Source of the DNA: Zeugodacus cucurbitae
Lineage: Eukaryota > Arthropoda > Insecta > Diptera > Tephritidae
DNA: 64,000 nt
Assembly: GCF_028554725.1 (NCBI RefSeq)
Contig: NC_071671.1
Location: 22,753,501 to 22,817,500, forward strand
Direction of reading: 5' to 3'
A program made the translations under genes and the position numbers. Below, piece after piece: positions 25,901 through 39,331 of the stretch (position 1 is the first letter of the stretch; each line of letters starts with the position of its first letter). The notes beneath the pieces are model-generated. The model was not told the DNA's origin, searched no databases, and saw nothing but the letters and a program-made list of their open reading frames with translations.

Positions 25901-26580
25901 AACGGAAAGAAATAAAAAATAATAATTGAATGAATGAATTGTATTCAATTAAGTTAAATAATATCTTCATTAAATTGACTTAATTAAACTAATTTGAGAT
26001 TTCAGACAACCCTTTAATTGAGTCAATTAGCTAATTTATCTCTTTAAGTTTTTAAATAATTGCATATATATGGAGATGGATATACCTACTCATAAATTTA
26101 ATGATTTTAGCCGCATTTAAATAATTTAATTTCAATCAATTAAATTATATGAACTAAATGGATTCAATTAAATGTGTTGTATAATAACAATATGAATTTA
26201 AGAAGATTAAACTATGAATAAAGTAAAAAAATATAGCTAATTTGAACACAATTAAAAAATTAAATCAAATTATACTAATTTTTAACTGTTTGAAGTTAAA
26301 TTAAAAGTTAATTTACTTAAAATAAGTATATACAATTATATTAAGTAGCATTATTAAATGAACTAATTAAGATTAAATTAATTAAAACAATTATAATTAC
26401 GTATATACATTAAGTTTTTTGCCAATTTAATTAGTTTAAAATAATTTAAATTAAATTGATTATTTTAATTCAATTAAGAAATAAAAATAAAAATAAATCA
26501 AATTACACACACAATAAATTAAGTCAAATAAAATAAATCAATTAAATTGAAGTTTAAATTAAGAAAATAATTACTTGCAA
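25901..26580. repeat. AATTAAA-type low-complexity block
   Basis: About 680 bp made almost entirely of A and T with repeated AATTAAA, TTAATT and AAATTAA words, with no regular unit. It resembles a worn version of the microsatellite at 14888-15133. Confidence 0.65.
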
Positions 26581-28887
26581 GTTTTGGAGTAGATCAAATG
26601 AATAGCAACTTAATTGGTAACAGTAAAACGAAAAAAATACCTCGTTAAACCGCTATTAAGCAGCTGTTATTGCTTTTGGCAACACATCAATGTAAACGAA
26701 TGCATTTGCCACTCGGGTCGGACCACGCCAATACACCGTGCAACACATGCTTTGTCACTAATTGCCGCCATTCCTCATTCCTCCAGTGTATTAGCCAGGC
26801 CATTTGCAGAGTGGCTGCCAGCTTAAATTCAAAGCAAAACCAAAGCGTAATCTAAAAGCATTACTTTCAATGCAAACATTTTGCTGCAGGCATTTTACTA
26901 ATGCTGCTACAGATTTTGCATTATTCGAACGTATTTGTACAAAGTGCATGGCCATTTTGGGGCAGGCAGCAAACGTCAAAGTGTTTAGTTCTAAAACGGC
27001 CAGAGCCAGAGCCACAACCAAAGCTAAAGCCAAATCCAAAGCAAAGCTTTGCTGGCGAACGAAGCAATAAAAGAAGTGAAAAATGCATTTCGCATTCAAT
27101 TTGCCATGATTTATTCCACTCAATTATTGATGAGGCAGAGCAAATGCCAAACGAACGTGCCGCATTGCCAATGGTTACAAAAACACTAGCACACATATTG
27201 GTTGGCTGTATAAGTATGTAAGTGAGTTGTGTTTGTAAGGAGTGAGTGAATGGATTGCCTCTTTAGCTTAGTTGGTGTTGCGCGCAAATCCATCAGTTGC
27301 GGCTGCACAGCGAATTCATTCGTCAAAAGTGGCCATGACGATGACCAAGAAGCACATTGGCAGTGCACGGAGTGAGAGGGGAAAAAGGATCAGAATTAAG
27401 AAGACGTATATATTTAGTATCGAATTAAAAGAAGCGCTAATTGCATTTACACATAATCCGCAAGGCTTGAAATTAAATAAGTAATGAAAATTTACTGCTT
27501 AGGAACGATGTGGGATGTAGAATAAGGTCAGTATACAGCATTGTAAAAGAGATTTTAAGTGAAAGGAAATGAAAATAATCTAATAATAACTAAAATCATG
27601 TAGTGGAACGAGTTGATATCGGAAGTGAAACGATGTGGAAATGAAACATTAAACATTTTATCATCAATAAATTATGCTAATAATTTTAAAATGCAATTTT
27701 AAGAAAAATAACAATAATAATATTGCTGGAACGATATGGAATGGAACACTAATACCACGAAATTGTGTGAAATGGGAATGTATTGCAATATGGTGAGCCC
27801 GAGAATATTGAATAAAATATGAAAAACTTTTCAATGCCTAGAATTTATTTACGTGAAAGAAAATGAAATGAAACAGTATCAAACTTTTTACGAAAATATT
27901 TGTCGCCAATTTCTTCTTTCTAATCACGTTAAAATAAAACTCAATATAGAAAATGTAGATAAATAATTCAAATTATTTGATCATTAACCTCTCAACAATT
28001 TCCTACTGGATCACTTCTGATTATATATCGCATACATTTGCCAGTTAACAAACGCTTGTGGGCCGACGAATGTGAAAAATATGCACAATTTTAGTGGATT
28101 TTACCAGAAAATAAATAAGTGGGCAACAAAAGCGGCAACAGCAACAGCAACAACAGCTGAAAACAACATATCAAACGTTTGTATTGCTATTCAGCAGCCT
28201 TCAGGCATTCAGTCATTCAAAGCAAAGCACCACCAATTGACGCTGCCACAGCTGAGGATTAGTGTCCCCAGGGCAACCACGGACACATACGTGTTCGGAC
28301 CGACGATGGACAGAGCGAGCGTAGCCTAAAAAAGGAGCTAACTAGAGGAAAAATTTTGCACCAAATAGGCTAGAAAGCACAGAAGAAAAGCACATAGCAA
28401 AGGCGAGCCGGAACTCATTTCCAAAGCACATGTGTGCGGTGACAGCTGAATCGGGAAGCCAGCCAACGGCTGATATGGGAGGCTGTGCAAAATGGGCGTT
28501 AAGTATTCGCGCCTCACTCGCGCCAATAAAACGATTGCGAAAAAACAACGAGGGAGATAATAAAAAATCCAAGCCTCGTCGCTGGGGCGGACAAGCGTTC
28601 TCGAACTTTGATGGATAGTTTAACACGTAACTGTTTTTTATTTCGCTCTTTGTCTATTCGTTGCGGCATTTGTTGGCCCTCAAGTAAAATAGCCATTTAG
28701 CAAAGTGACGTACTGCGCGGGCTAGAACTCATTATGAGTGTGTGAGTGTCTAAAAGCTGCAATGCCAGCACTTTTTCCATTCAATGCGAATTTTCACAGT
28801 TTTTATAGATTTTAGTTATCACTTGGAAGTCGTAACTAATCGCATAGATTACTTTCGTAAAGGCTTAGTTGGCGCATTTATTATCCT
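26581..28887. other. Gene-free stretch, partly less AT-rich
   Basis: Segments near 26650-27200 and 28050-28700 are less AT-rich and have overlapping open frames on both strands. Part of one (26998-27048) reads through an imperfect AGCCAA/AAAGCC repeat. No frame shows a known domain, and no splice pair joins them convincingly. The rest (27480-28050) is AT-rich and featureless. Confidence 0.5.
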
Positions 28888-29139
28888 ATTAGTTGTTGGT
28901 GTTGTTCTTTTGTTGTAGAGAAAATCATTTAACGCGTATTTAGAAAGCAGTGGATTTGGGCATTAGAATTAAGGATGGTTTACGTAGCAAAATAATCGGT
29001 TTAATACAAAGAAATTAGTTGTTGGTGTTGTTCTTTTGTTGTAGAGAAAATCATTTAACGCGTATTTAGAAAGCAGTGGATTTGGGCATTAGAATTAAGG
29101 ATGGTTTACGTAGCAAAATAATCGGTTTAATACAAAAAA
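28888..29139. repeat. Near-perfect 126-bp tandem duplication
   Basis: Positions 28888-29013 and 29014-29139 are direct repeats that differ at a single base near the right end by my reading (AAAGAA versus AAAAAA). Such identity means a recent duplication. The array abuts the left end of the mariner fossil that follows. Confidence 0.95.
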
Positions 29140-29149
29140 ATGCATTATT

Positions 29150-30035
29150 TTTGCATTAAGCTTAAGCTTTTATTGAAGAAGGTTAGTATAATTCGATGCA
29201 GCTCGAATATGCATTGTGCCACAACTGTTACTATTTTGAGGGTAATTTGTACTACCACTCTTATAGAAAGCCTCGTCCCAATTCAAGGTCAATTTCCCAT
29301 CGATATTATCAATTGTCATAGATAGAAAGAAACAGTTAGTAATCACTTGGGGGTAGGTCCGGACTCCAAGGTGGATGATCAAGAACCGTCCAACCAAGGT
29401 TCCGGAGCTACCACTATAGCTCTGTGTGGGCTGGCATTATTCTAAGGAAACACAATTCCTCTCCTCTTGATCAAAGCTAATCACTTCTGGGTAATTGCTT
29501 CCTTCAGACGATTCATAACAGATCGATAATAGTTTGGGCGTAAGGATGTAACTCATAGTGAATGTTTCCACAGACAATGATTCCAAATGCATAGCAAAAC
29601 CTTACTGACCATCAATCTTGGATTGGTCACCATTTGGGTTGACTCACCGCGTTTTGACCTCGACTGTTTTCGATTGCCGGTGTCATAAAACCCATTTTTA
29701 TCACTACTAACCATCAGCTTCAGGAATATATCGATTTTGTTGCGATTTACCTGCAATTCGCAGTTGTAAATTCGGTCCATGATGTCATGACTCATATAGA
29801 CACCCATAGTTCGAGCTTTTTGGTGCGTCCAGCCTTATTTAAATGGTTCCACACGGTTTTTTGTGCAATGTTTAGCTTGGGCAGTCGAAATAGTGTCTTA
29901 GACGTTAAAACCCGAAGATTTGCATTACTTTACAGGTATTTTCGACAATTGAGCTTCCAGAGCTTGATCTCTCGTGAGATCTTTGACGATAAAACTTCAC
30001 GGTATCAACGAACCCGAAATTGTGGTTGGTATTAA
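29150..30035 (-). pseudogene. Ancient mariner transposase fossil
   Basis: The minus strand keeps mariner landmarks in order but in several frames: a TVWNHLNKAGRTKKLELWV segment (about 29860-29800); then KIDIFLKLMVSSDKNGFYD and SRSKRGESTQ (29740-29640), equivalent to the VTGDEKW and RSWSKRGEPAQ region; KVLLCIW; HYELHPYAQTIIDLL (about 29550); GIVF followed by a stop and NNASPH (about 29450), where the second catalytic Asp is replaced; HPPWSPDLPPSDY (about 29380-29345), with the third Asp retained; and a C-terminal stretch to about 29170. Many stops and frameshifts. Terminal repeats could not be identified, so the ends are approximate. Confidence 0.75.
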
Positions 30036-32523
30036 CTGTTATAGTATCGCAACTTTTAACACTATTCTCATTTTCAGTCGCCTGGCTTGTTTAGTCGCCT
30101 TTATTGAAAAAAATCTGTAAAATATAGCGTATTTATTTCTCTTTGCTAGTGCCCATTTTTGAGGCGTGCTCAAGCAATACTGAGTAAAGGAATCACAAAA
30201 CTGTCTGAGAAGCTTTTTTAGGACATACTTTTAGTTTTCTCATGGTATATATTAAAGGCGAATTACAGATTACTAAAGCCAACTATTGGAAAAGTAATGG
30301 ATTTATTTTAACTGGACCTTATATAATTATTCGAATTATTTAAAAAAAAAAAAAAAAAATATTAAATTTTTATTTTAAATAAATGAAATTTTAAGCATAA
30401 AATGAATAAGAAAATCCACATTTAAATGACAATTAAATTGTTCGGTCAATATTCACATGCCACATATTTTTTAATCAGTCCTTCCTCAGATACACACACA
30501 TACATATATCACACATTAAAGCGTATAATTTATTTGTATAATTCCGTTTTTGCTCATTTTTATACAATTATGTGCTTTATATTTCCTACTGTTAAATATT
30601 CTTCTGCTTTTTTTGCGCTTTGGAATGCATTTATGCCACGCTATATACATCTCCAGCGCTTCTCCACTTCGACTGCTCGCCGTCTGCGGTCCGAAATGAA
30701 TGCAAACTTATGAAAAATTTGGCGCGCAGGAATTTCATAATTTGATAGTCGTTACGGCAGCTCCTGCTGCTGGCGTCAGGCTTCCCTCTATATGCTTACG
30801 ACAACAACAATCCAAAGCTCAAACATACCTGTCTTTGCCATTTGTTTGCCGCGTTTCCCATTCGTTATATGCTTTTTTGGGCTTCGACTTCTTTTGAATT
30901 CAGCAATTCAACATTTTGTGGAATTTTTTTATGAAATTTATATGCGTACGTGCGCAAAATTAGTAAAAGGCAGCCAGCCGATGGCGGCGACATGGAGTTC
31001 GCGCAGGCGCAGCGAATGCGGTTTTGTTGGCTGACGCTTCGTGCGTTGCAAATGTGACGCTTAAATTAGGCATTAAATGGCAAAATGAACTGCAGCAGCA
31101 ACAATAAAAACCGCAGCAAAAACAACAAAATTACAACAACAACATTGGCGTTATAAGGTCTAATAACCGTCTTCATGGCTGCCACACAATTCCAATGAAG
31201 AAAATGATGACTTCAATGACTTCAATGACTCCAGCTTCTTCGAGCGCTCACAGCGCTTGGCTCTATCAATGCAACATTGGGTTGCACGTCTCTTCTATGC
31301 TGCTCATGGTGCCCACTTGGCTGTCCATTTGGCAGGCTGTTGACCATGTATGGCTTGTCTCCGCCTTCACAGCGCAAGTAGCGCCTCTCCCTGTCGCCTC
31401 CTCAGTCGACGCACTCTCTGGCACTGTGGATCATCAATATCACTCCATCACTTCAATACGTCGTTGTGTTATTGCTTGATTGACAGTTGCATTCAACTTG
31501 TGGCTTGATCAATGACGTGCAGTCCGTCGCACAAACACGCACATACACGAATGCTCAAAATTATTCAGCAGAAATTTTGCCAGCTCATTGTTCGTTCATT
31601 TATATCCTGCCCCTTTTTTGTTGTGTGCGTTTTTTAATCATTACTTCTGTTGTTTTTGTTTTGTTCAGCCAATTTATGAATTATTTATTTATTCGCTTTT
31701 TAAATGCCATAAATGCTCATTTCAAATACAAACGCAGACACATATACGGAATTAATGCCTGTGTGTCATTATTGAAAAATTCATATTGCATTCTTATTCT
31801 AATAAATTTCGCTTTTTCTTTTAACTGTTGCTTATTCTCAGTTTCCCATCTTTCTCATTGCAGGTAAACATCTGAAATTTCTTGGAATTCTTTTTTCTAT
31901 TCTAAGTCACTGATTGGACTTCAAAGCTGCGCATAATGTGATGTGGCATGCAACATTTAAGTTTATGTTAGCTAAATGAAGGTAACAATATTTTAAAATT
32001 TTATTGTCAGATTTTCATAACGTTCAATACTAAAGCTCTACAGCCAAAAGTAAAAAAAAAAAATTAAATAAAAATTCTAATTCTAATATGACGATTGTTT
32101 GAAAGAAGCTTACTTTACTTACAAATCATTTACGAATCTCGAAATGTAAATCCGTAATTGGCAAAGTAATGTTATTTAAGATATTATAGGTGCTTATAGC
32201 TCCGGAGCATCGGGATTGTTGTTATAAAATCACGAAATTTCAAAAGTGGCAAATAAATTTCTAAAATTTTTCGAAACCGATAAACAGATAATATATTGTA
32301 TAGTTACAAAAATATTATTTTGAAAATAACAAAATTTACGATATTTTGAAATCATAATTTTTGAGATTCATAAGAACAGATTTCTAAGAATATTAGGTTG
32401 ATTAAATTGTAATCGCTTTTCCATAACTATAGCTCATAATAGGTTTTAAAAATAGATAAATTTATGGCAGCACTTTTATCTATAGAATCCATTGAGATTC
32501 ATGCCTTTTGTTAATATTGCAAC
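30036..32523. other. Gene-free stretch
   Basis: No gene recognised. An A run lies near 30342-30359. An ATTAGGTTGATTAAATTGTAATCG-like segment at about 32391 loosely resembles a mariner end but has no partner. Confidence 0.5.
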
Positions 32524-32527
32524 TTAA

Positions 32528-34797
32528 CCCATTAAACGCGAAAGCTAAATAGCAAAGATAGAGGAACCAAACTTTGTGTGGATACTACAAGGGTTGATAT
32601 GTATACAAAACTACAAACAAAAGTTTCGACCCCTATACGGGGGGGTCTGCACGACCCGTTACATATATGTAACGCTCGCGCGGGTTTCTGTTATGTAATA
32701 CAATGTTTGATACTGACATGTAAATAAACACTTCCATTGGATTTAATTCATCAATTTTATTATTTTAATTATAAAGTTTACAAAAAGAAAACGAAACAAG
32801 TACCATGGTCGTCGGACTTGTCCATAAGTACGACAAAAGTGATTAGCAATGGTTCTTCTAAACTGTAGCTGGGTTAGCCCGTGTCCGCCTTTTCTATGTA
32901 AGAGCCAAGCATTTTGAATGGAGACATCAACCAACCAGGTAAACGTTGAGAACCACCACTTCTTCCCTCTAGCTCCAATCCTGTAAGCGTTAACGTTTTG
33001 GTCCATACGGTCTGTTCCGCCCATATTCTTATTATACATTACGATAGCAATGGGGACTTGAACCTGAATTCGAGCATGTTCTGCTCTAGAGTATCTTCCA
33101 GCTGTCCCTACCGGTTCCTTCCCAAATAAAGTTGATGCAACGGAAACTACTGCATTGTCTACCCATTTTGTGACTGTAATATCGCATTCAGAAATCCGGG
33201 AACTAACCATATAACCACGTTCCTTTTTTTCAACTTATCCTTCAGTGGCAAAGGGCAAGAAAGGGAAAGGGAAAGGGAATTTTGCCGAATTGTTCCAGTT
33301 CCCTCATATTCCATTTTTTTAATCCAACCAAAACAGGTATTGAAGTGAAGAGATTACCGAAAAATAATTGAAATGGAATAAATCGATCATTGAAAACAAC
33401 GGAGCAGCGTTCTTTCCATAGTTTGCAGCGTACTCTTCGTTCGTCCTAGGGTTTTTTCCCTGATACATCTCGAAGTTTAAAAGATAACCGGAAGGCGTAT
33501 TTAGACCCCACATTTTATAACCAAATCTCAATGGTTTGCCTCTAATAAATTGTTTACAACCGTGTCTGCCGTAGTATTCCACCATTGATTCATCATAGGA
33601 CAAATTCCGCTCTGGATGAAAATTTTTAGCAAAATTCGCTTTTAAAGCATCAGTCAGGGGTCTCAATATTTTAAAAAATATTTTATCCGATAAATCTGTC
33701 TTTGCGGGGTCAATAAAGTGTAGATTTCCAAAAATAGTTCGAAAACGATCACGCCTTATCGAGTCAATAATCATAAGATTTTGAATATCTTTGTCAACGC
33801 TCCAATATGCTTCTTTCTTTGGAGAATAGGTATATCCACTTATTATCAGAATTCCTAAAAATACTTTCATTTCTCCAACTGTAATATTTGGGTTCCCATT
33901 ATTATTTAAGAGCGAATATCTGTTTGACTCGTCACACAGCATTTGCAATAATTAATCATCAAAAAACTTTTGGAATTGCTCATATGGCTCTAGGTTGCTG
34001 CAATTACTCTCAGGGAAAATTGGAGATATAGGTTCGATATAATCATCGACCCACGTAAAGGATGGTTTGGCTCTATTAGCCTTACTAATCTAAAATTTCA
34101 GCGTCCATTTTAAAGTCGGTATTTTTTCTTGTAACAATTTCACAATCCTCGACAAGCTGTGTATGTGACAAGTTTTCCAAAGTACCGCCGTCTTCATCTG
34201 CCGAATCATCACCTGAAACAGCACCGCAGGAGCCTCTATATATTTAGCTTCCACCTCTTCTTCTTCATTATTTGTCAATTCGTCCAAAACTGCGCAAACT
34301 TCTTCAACAGTTAGTTTTGCCCTAATAACGGAAGAGCACGCACATAAATATGTATATTATATATAGTTATACAATTCATAATGTGAACCCGCGAACGTGA
34401 CATATATGTCACAGCTACACAAGACGAAAAAAAACTACAAATACAGTCATTTTAAATTTTTTTTTTTTTATTAGCATAAAATTTCAAACACTATTAAAAT
34501 ATACAAACCACTCTTTTCACATAAATCGGTGACACTTTATTAAAAATCGTACTTACCGACAACGTGTTTCCATTTCGATAGTTGTTTTAGGTGTATGAAA
34601 TCGGCTTCGTGTTCACTGCGCTACTAATTTTGCTACACTAAACGGAAAAGGCAAAATATAGCGCACACTTATTCTTTGATTTGTACACATCAATTCTAAT
34701 TTATAATTTGGAACATTTAAAATTGTATTTCGAAAAAGTCGTTGATTTATGTGAAAGATCGGAGCGTTACATATCCGTAATACTAGCGTTTAATGAG
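32528..34797 (-). mobile_element. piggyBac-type element with TTAA target duplications
   Basis: A 2,270-bp element bounded by TTAA at 32524-32527 and 34798-34801. The inverted ends are CCCATTAAACGC on the left and, read inward, CTCATTAAACGC on the right. Subterminal inverted repeats lie inside: a palindrome CGTTACATATATGTAACG at 32657-32674 and a partner GTGACATATATGTCAC at 34397-34412, both beside a CCCGCG-like block in opposite orientation. The coding remnant is on the minus strand. Confidence 0.9.
32743..34317 (-). pseudogene. piggyBac (DDE_Tnp_1_7) transposase pseudogene
   Basis: One minus-strand frame runs from about 34317 to 32743 but is interrupted by TAG at 34092-34090, TAA at 33951-33949 and, between 33321 and 33210, TAA, TGA and TAA. 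The N-terminus has the acidic NNEEEEVEA stretch usual in the family. The central domain has SYDESMVEYYGRHGCKQF (first catalytic Asp) and RGKPLRFGYKMWGL. The expected FDNYFTS second-Asp motif reads FHFNYFSV with the Asp apparently lost, and the following segment is scrambled. The distal GGTDRMDQN (third Asp) and GKKWWFSTFTW are well kept. The usual C-terminal Cys-rich finger is missing or reduced. The true 5' end may lie in an upstream exon. It cannot make active transposase. Confidence 0.88.
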
Positions 34798-34801
34798 TTA
34801 A

Positions 34802-36458
34802 CTGTATAAAAAACTGTCTTCGATATGTGGCGCTATATGCAATGTACGTTTCCTTCTTCAACCTTCGATATTTTAAAAAGCTCGAGATTCAGTTACGCTA
34901 AGGATCAGATTTAAAATGTTTGACTCGACTATTTTCATATATAATAATAACGAACTTTCCTAAAGTTAATTTTGTTGAACCATCTTACCTCGGCTCAGAA
35001 GTTCCCTGAAAGCATTCACTGGCAGTGCAATATTTGACTTCATTACCAATATTTTGTGGAACAGGGTTAGGTGTTGAACCAAAATAAAATATATACATAT
35101 GCCTCTAATATTAAAATAGAATATAATTATAAGCCTTCCTGAGTACCAACAAAGCGTTCCACTCAAACAGGTCCTTCAAACAGGTCTAATCGCCGGCACG
35201 TTAGTTGGGTAAACTCTTTTGGTACGTGGTTGCATTTTTTTATTTGCATTCGTTACAAAACAGTTAGACTAATATTTTTGTTATTGTAGTTGTTGCAATC
35301 AACACTGCGCGTGCCTTTTGCTACTTTCCTGAGTTGTACAGTTCTGTCTCAAAGCCCGACAAAGCACAACTTAGTGCCAGTATTTTCACGCGACTGTACG
35401 TGCGTTGTATGCAAATTTTCGAAACAACAACAACAAATGTGTATTTAAGTAAAGTTAGTGCAACAACAAAATTGGAACTAGTACTATAGAGGAACCAGAC
35501 TACCCGAGCGGAGAGTGTGGATTGTTGGAGGAAATTTGCGGGTACAGCTGCTGGAAAGAAGAGAAAATAACGGTGCTACAAAACGCTGAAAATGATTGTG
35601 AAAATATATTATATTATATATATATATGGATATACTTTGCCTCCACAAAAGCCAAAATTCCCTCACATTCCCTCCTATCTGGTTTTACCTTTGTGTTAAC
35701 TTCTTTGTTGTTGCTCTACCACATACGAGTATATGCCAGCCTGTGTCCGCACGTCCCAACAACGCGCATTTTAATTTATGACTTTGTATTTATTTAAATT
35801 AGGAACTCATTAGGAGTCGGTAACGCCGTCTGCGTTTAAGCAGCCGTCAGCTACCTTCCTTACCTCTCCGCCATCTCCATACAGCGCAGCATATAAAAAT
35901 GTTCCACCGTCAAAGTGCCCCAGCGTCTGCATTGTAGAGCACTTCAGTGTTGCGCCAAGCATGTCTGCCTGCTGGCTGCTTGCAACATTTTGTTGCCCAC
36001 GCCGCAAGAGTTGCTTGCTACTTTTTTCTTGCCACATTTTCATGCTGTTCGCCGCTTTTATGTCATTACCACTTTGGTTTGCCATTTTTTAGCGCCACTA
36101 CATTATGCTATGTTGTGTTTGTTGTTGTCGTTCTATGCGTCAGGCGTTGCGGTGGGTGGGCTGGACCACGCTTAACACAATTTGCTCTTTAATAGCAAGG
36201 CTTAAGTGGTAAATTGTCTATTAGCAAATTGAGTTATGTCTAGGTATAAATTACAAATACAATTAGGGCAAAAACAACAATAAATGGGGTTTATATCGAA
36301 AATATTTTTTTGAAACGGCCACACCAATTTATGACTAAAAAATAAATTTTGAAATTTCTTCATGGAGGATATAATTTATGTTTTAATATACAAAATTATT
36401 TTCTGATTTTTAATTAATCTAATTTTCGATTTATAAAATTTATTAAAGCCCACAAAAA
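34802..36458. other. Gene-free stretch
   Basis: No supported gene. Overlapping frames near 35810-36190 on both strands are a compositional effect of a less AT-rich patch. Confidence 0.5.
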
Positions 36459-37166
36459 TGTTATACCATAAAAAATGTCTTAACATTGGTCATAAAATTT
36501 GTCTTAACATTTATATTATCTCAACCTCCAACTTTTATAAATTCGAGTTTTCACAATGTCGCCAAAAATGTCTTGACATAAAATATTTCTTAGAATAAAA
36601 TATGAATTAAAAAAAACTTTAACAAAAAAATTTATTAAAATCCTCCAAAGAAAAGTTATGCCATAAAAATTTCTCAAAAAATGTTTTAGCATTAAAAATG
36701 TCAATGTGAAATCTCCCATAGACATTTGATAGAAACCTAAAGAAACCACATCTTACATCTCTATTAAACTAACATTATTAAAACATCCGTCTCTCTACAT
36801 CTTCATTCAACTTTTATTAAAAATTTGTATTTGAAATCGGATCCATTTAACCGAAAATCATTTATACTTATTTCCAAACAAAAACTGTTAGCTTAAAAAT
36901 GTTTAACCATTAAATATGGCGAGTCATGAAACTAACATCAGTTAAATATTAAATATTTATAGTACTGCTGCGTGAAATTTTCATCCAAAGGGATGTTGTG
37001 AGAACTGAAAATATGTCTTAACATAAATTATGGCGTAACATATATTCATTGTCGCCATAATAAATTTCAAATACAATTTCTGCAGAAAGTGAAACTTCAA
37101 ACAAAAAAATCTCTTGACATAATTTATGGTCAAACATAAAAAATGTCTTAACATAAAATGTGGTTT
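36459..37166. repeat. Degenerate ACATAAAATATGTCTTA-type repeat, blocks 1 and 2
   Basis: Words of the form ACATAAAATATGTCTTA recur in one orientation, sometimes head to tail at 17-20 bp, in 36459-36705 and 37010-37166, with unrelated AT-rich DNA between. A third block lies at 39332-39530. Confidence 0.55.
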
Positions 37167-39331
37167 AAATTGCAATTAAATATAACAAGTTTTAATATCA
37201 TATAAAATACTATATGCGTGTACTGCATGTAAATTTCATTACCTTTGTTGCAAGCTTTAAATATAGTAAGCATACATATCTCAATAAATTTCCAGTTACA
37301 ACCATCTCTGCAATTATGCACAAAATCATAAGCTTTTAATGCTAAAAAATTGCGCATCAAATGATTGTAACTCTGTACTTTATGTATTATCAATGAAATC
37401 AAATGAATAGTGTAAGTAGTGCTGTTGCACGTGCAACAAATGCTACCATTACTCATGACCATTTTTGCTGGCACTCAACATGGCCGTGGACTGCAATTTG
37501 CGCGCCTTTAATCCTTTAGTTCATTACAATACAATTAAACTGAGTCGCCAGCAATGCTGCCACATAATGGTGCAACAACAACACCCACACAAATACAAAT
37601 GTACGCATTGTTATTGAAATGAGTTACTAGCGAATTCATTTATCTTGAGCTGCGTGGTAGCACTATATGACGCTAATACCCGCACGCTTTGAGCTTCTCC
37701 CTTACTTCTCCCGTCATCTTATTGTTATCGATATACAAAGCCGCAAATGCAACTCTGTCTGCAAATGTGCAACATTTCAACAATTAATTGTGAAAAAAGC
37801 GGCGGCCGTCAACGCACAAGCGCTTTGTAGGCTTTCTTAGACCAAAATGCTGCTCGATCACAAAAGGAAATCGAAAAGTAAAAGAAAAAAGTAGATTATC
37901 TATTTATCTTGCTTTATAATTATGGCTTATTGTGCGCATGCGTATGGTTTTTCATTTCCTTGCTTTCTTGTGTGCGCGCCCCAAAAGCGATCCGTTGACG
38001 GAGATAAACACTCCACGCGGCTGGCTAGCTGATTACCTGGCTGACTGGCTCTTGGCTCTGCCGCTGGCTTTGGCTCGCAACGTTTTGTTCAACGCTCGTT
38101 TTGTCTGTCTTTTTTTTGTTTCTCTTCGTTTATCTTAGACTTGGGTGTGGATTTCATATAAAATGTGCGCGCTGTGTTGCGCATGCGCGGCTAAATTATA
38201 CGCTTTTAAAAAGCACTTAAACGTAATTGGATTGTGTGGTAGACAAGCGTTGCCGCTTGAATTGCCGGTGCCCGCGTACATGTGTAGTTATTTGATTATT
38301 GTTGTTGTTTTTTATATTTATGTTTTGTAAACATTAATATCCGCATATAAGTGAGTTAATAATATGTAACCTGGTAGCTGTTGTTTAAATATTGGTTCGT
38401 TTTATAACTAAATTTAGTGTTTGAGGAAGAAGTTGGATATGATTCTAATAATTTATGTGAGAGAAATCAGATACTTTTTCGTCAAAAAGTCATTCTTTCA
38501 GGTTCCAAACCTTCTGTGTAAAATATAATATTTTACCTTTTGTCTCCGTTTGTTTTAACACTGCGAAAGTACACCCAGTTTCAATTTATAGGATTTTTTT
38601 TAGCTTTTTGAAAACTTTTTCAGACTACTTAGCAGGAGTAGAGTAGACCAACGGAACAACGGAACATTCGTTACTTATCTCTAAAATCACAAAAAGGGGC
38701 GTCAAACTGAATTTCATTTCTCTTGATTCCATCTAAAGAGTATCATAACACGACTCTCCTTATACATATATATCGCTTGCATTAAAACGATCTCGAGTTC
38801 ATCATGATCTCAATGAAGATGATTTCTACAGTTTTATTTATATTTTAACCATATAAAAAAGCTAACCATATACTCGGTCAATATGACCCAGCGTCATTCT
38901 CAAAGGCTTCATGCAGATTCAAATTCATAAATATTTAGTTATATCTGATAAATATCGATTTTGATGGTATTTAATAAATAATTTTACCAATTTTGATATT
39001 CTTTGATATACAAAGAGATCTCGTTTTGCATGATTTCTGTTCATCAGAGTTCAGAATAATATAAAGTAAAGTAATTAGAATTTTTAGCTATTTCCTTTTG
39101 ATTCTTTTCATAGATAATTTGGTAAATGAAGCAATTTTAATAAGTAATCTGATGTTTTTTTATACATCTATCATCATCTTATCTGAATGAATTTTCCTCG
39201 GCACGTATAAGATTTATTAGTAAACGGCACAGTTGCTGAAAAAAGTGTCGCGATACTTTTTTGTCTTGAACTAGGGAATAAATAATATTGAACTAAATTA
39301 TTAAATAAAATTAGCAAGTAAAAAAAAACTT
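37167..39331. other. Gene-free stretch
   Basis: Nothing coding recognised. A less AT-rich patch at about 37930-38290 has Cys/Leu-rich open frames without domain or splice support. Confidence 0.5.

Noticed and set aside
32391..32420. Possible mariner terminal sequence (AGGTTGATTAAATTG-like)
   Set aside because: No matching inverted partner or TA pair found nearby.
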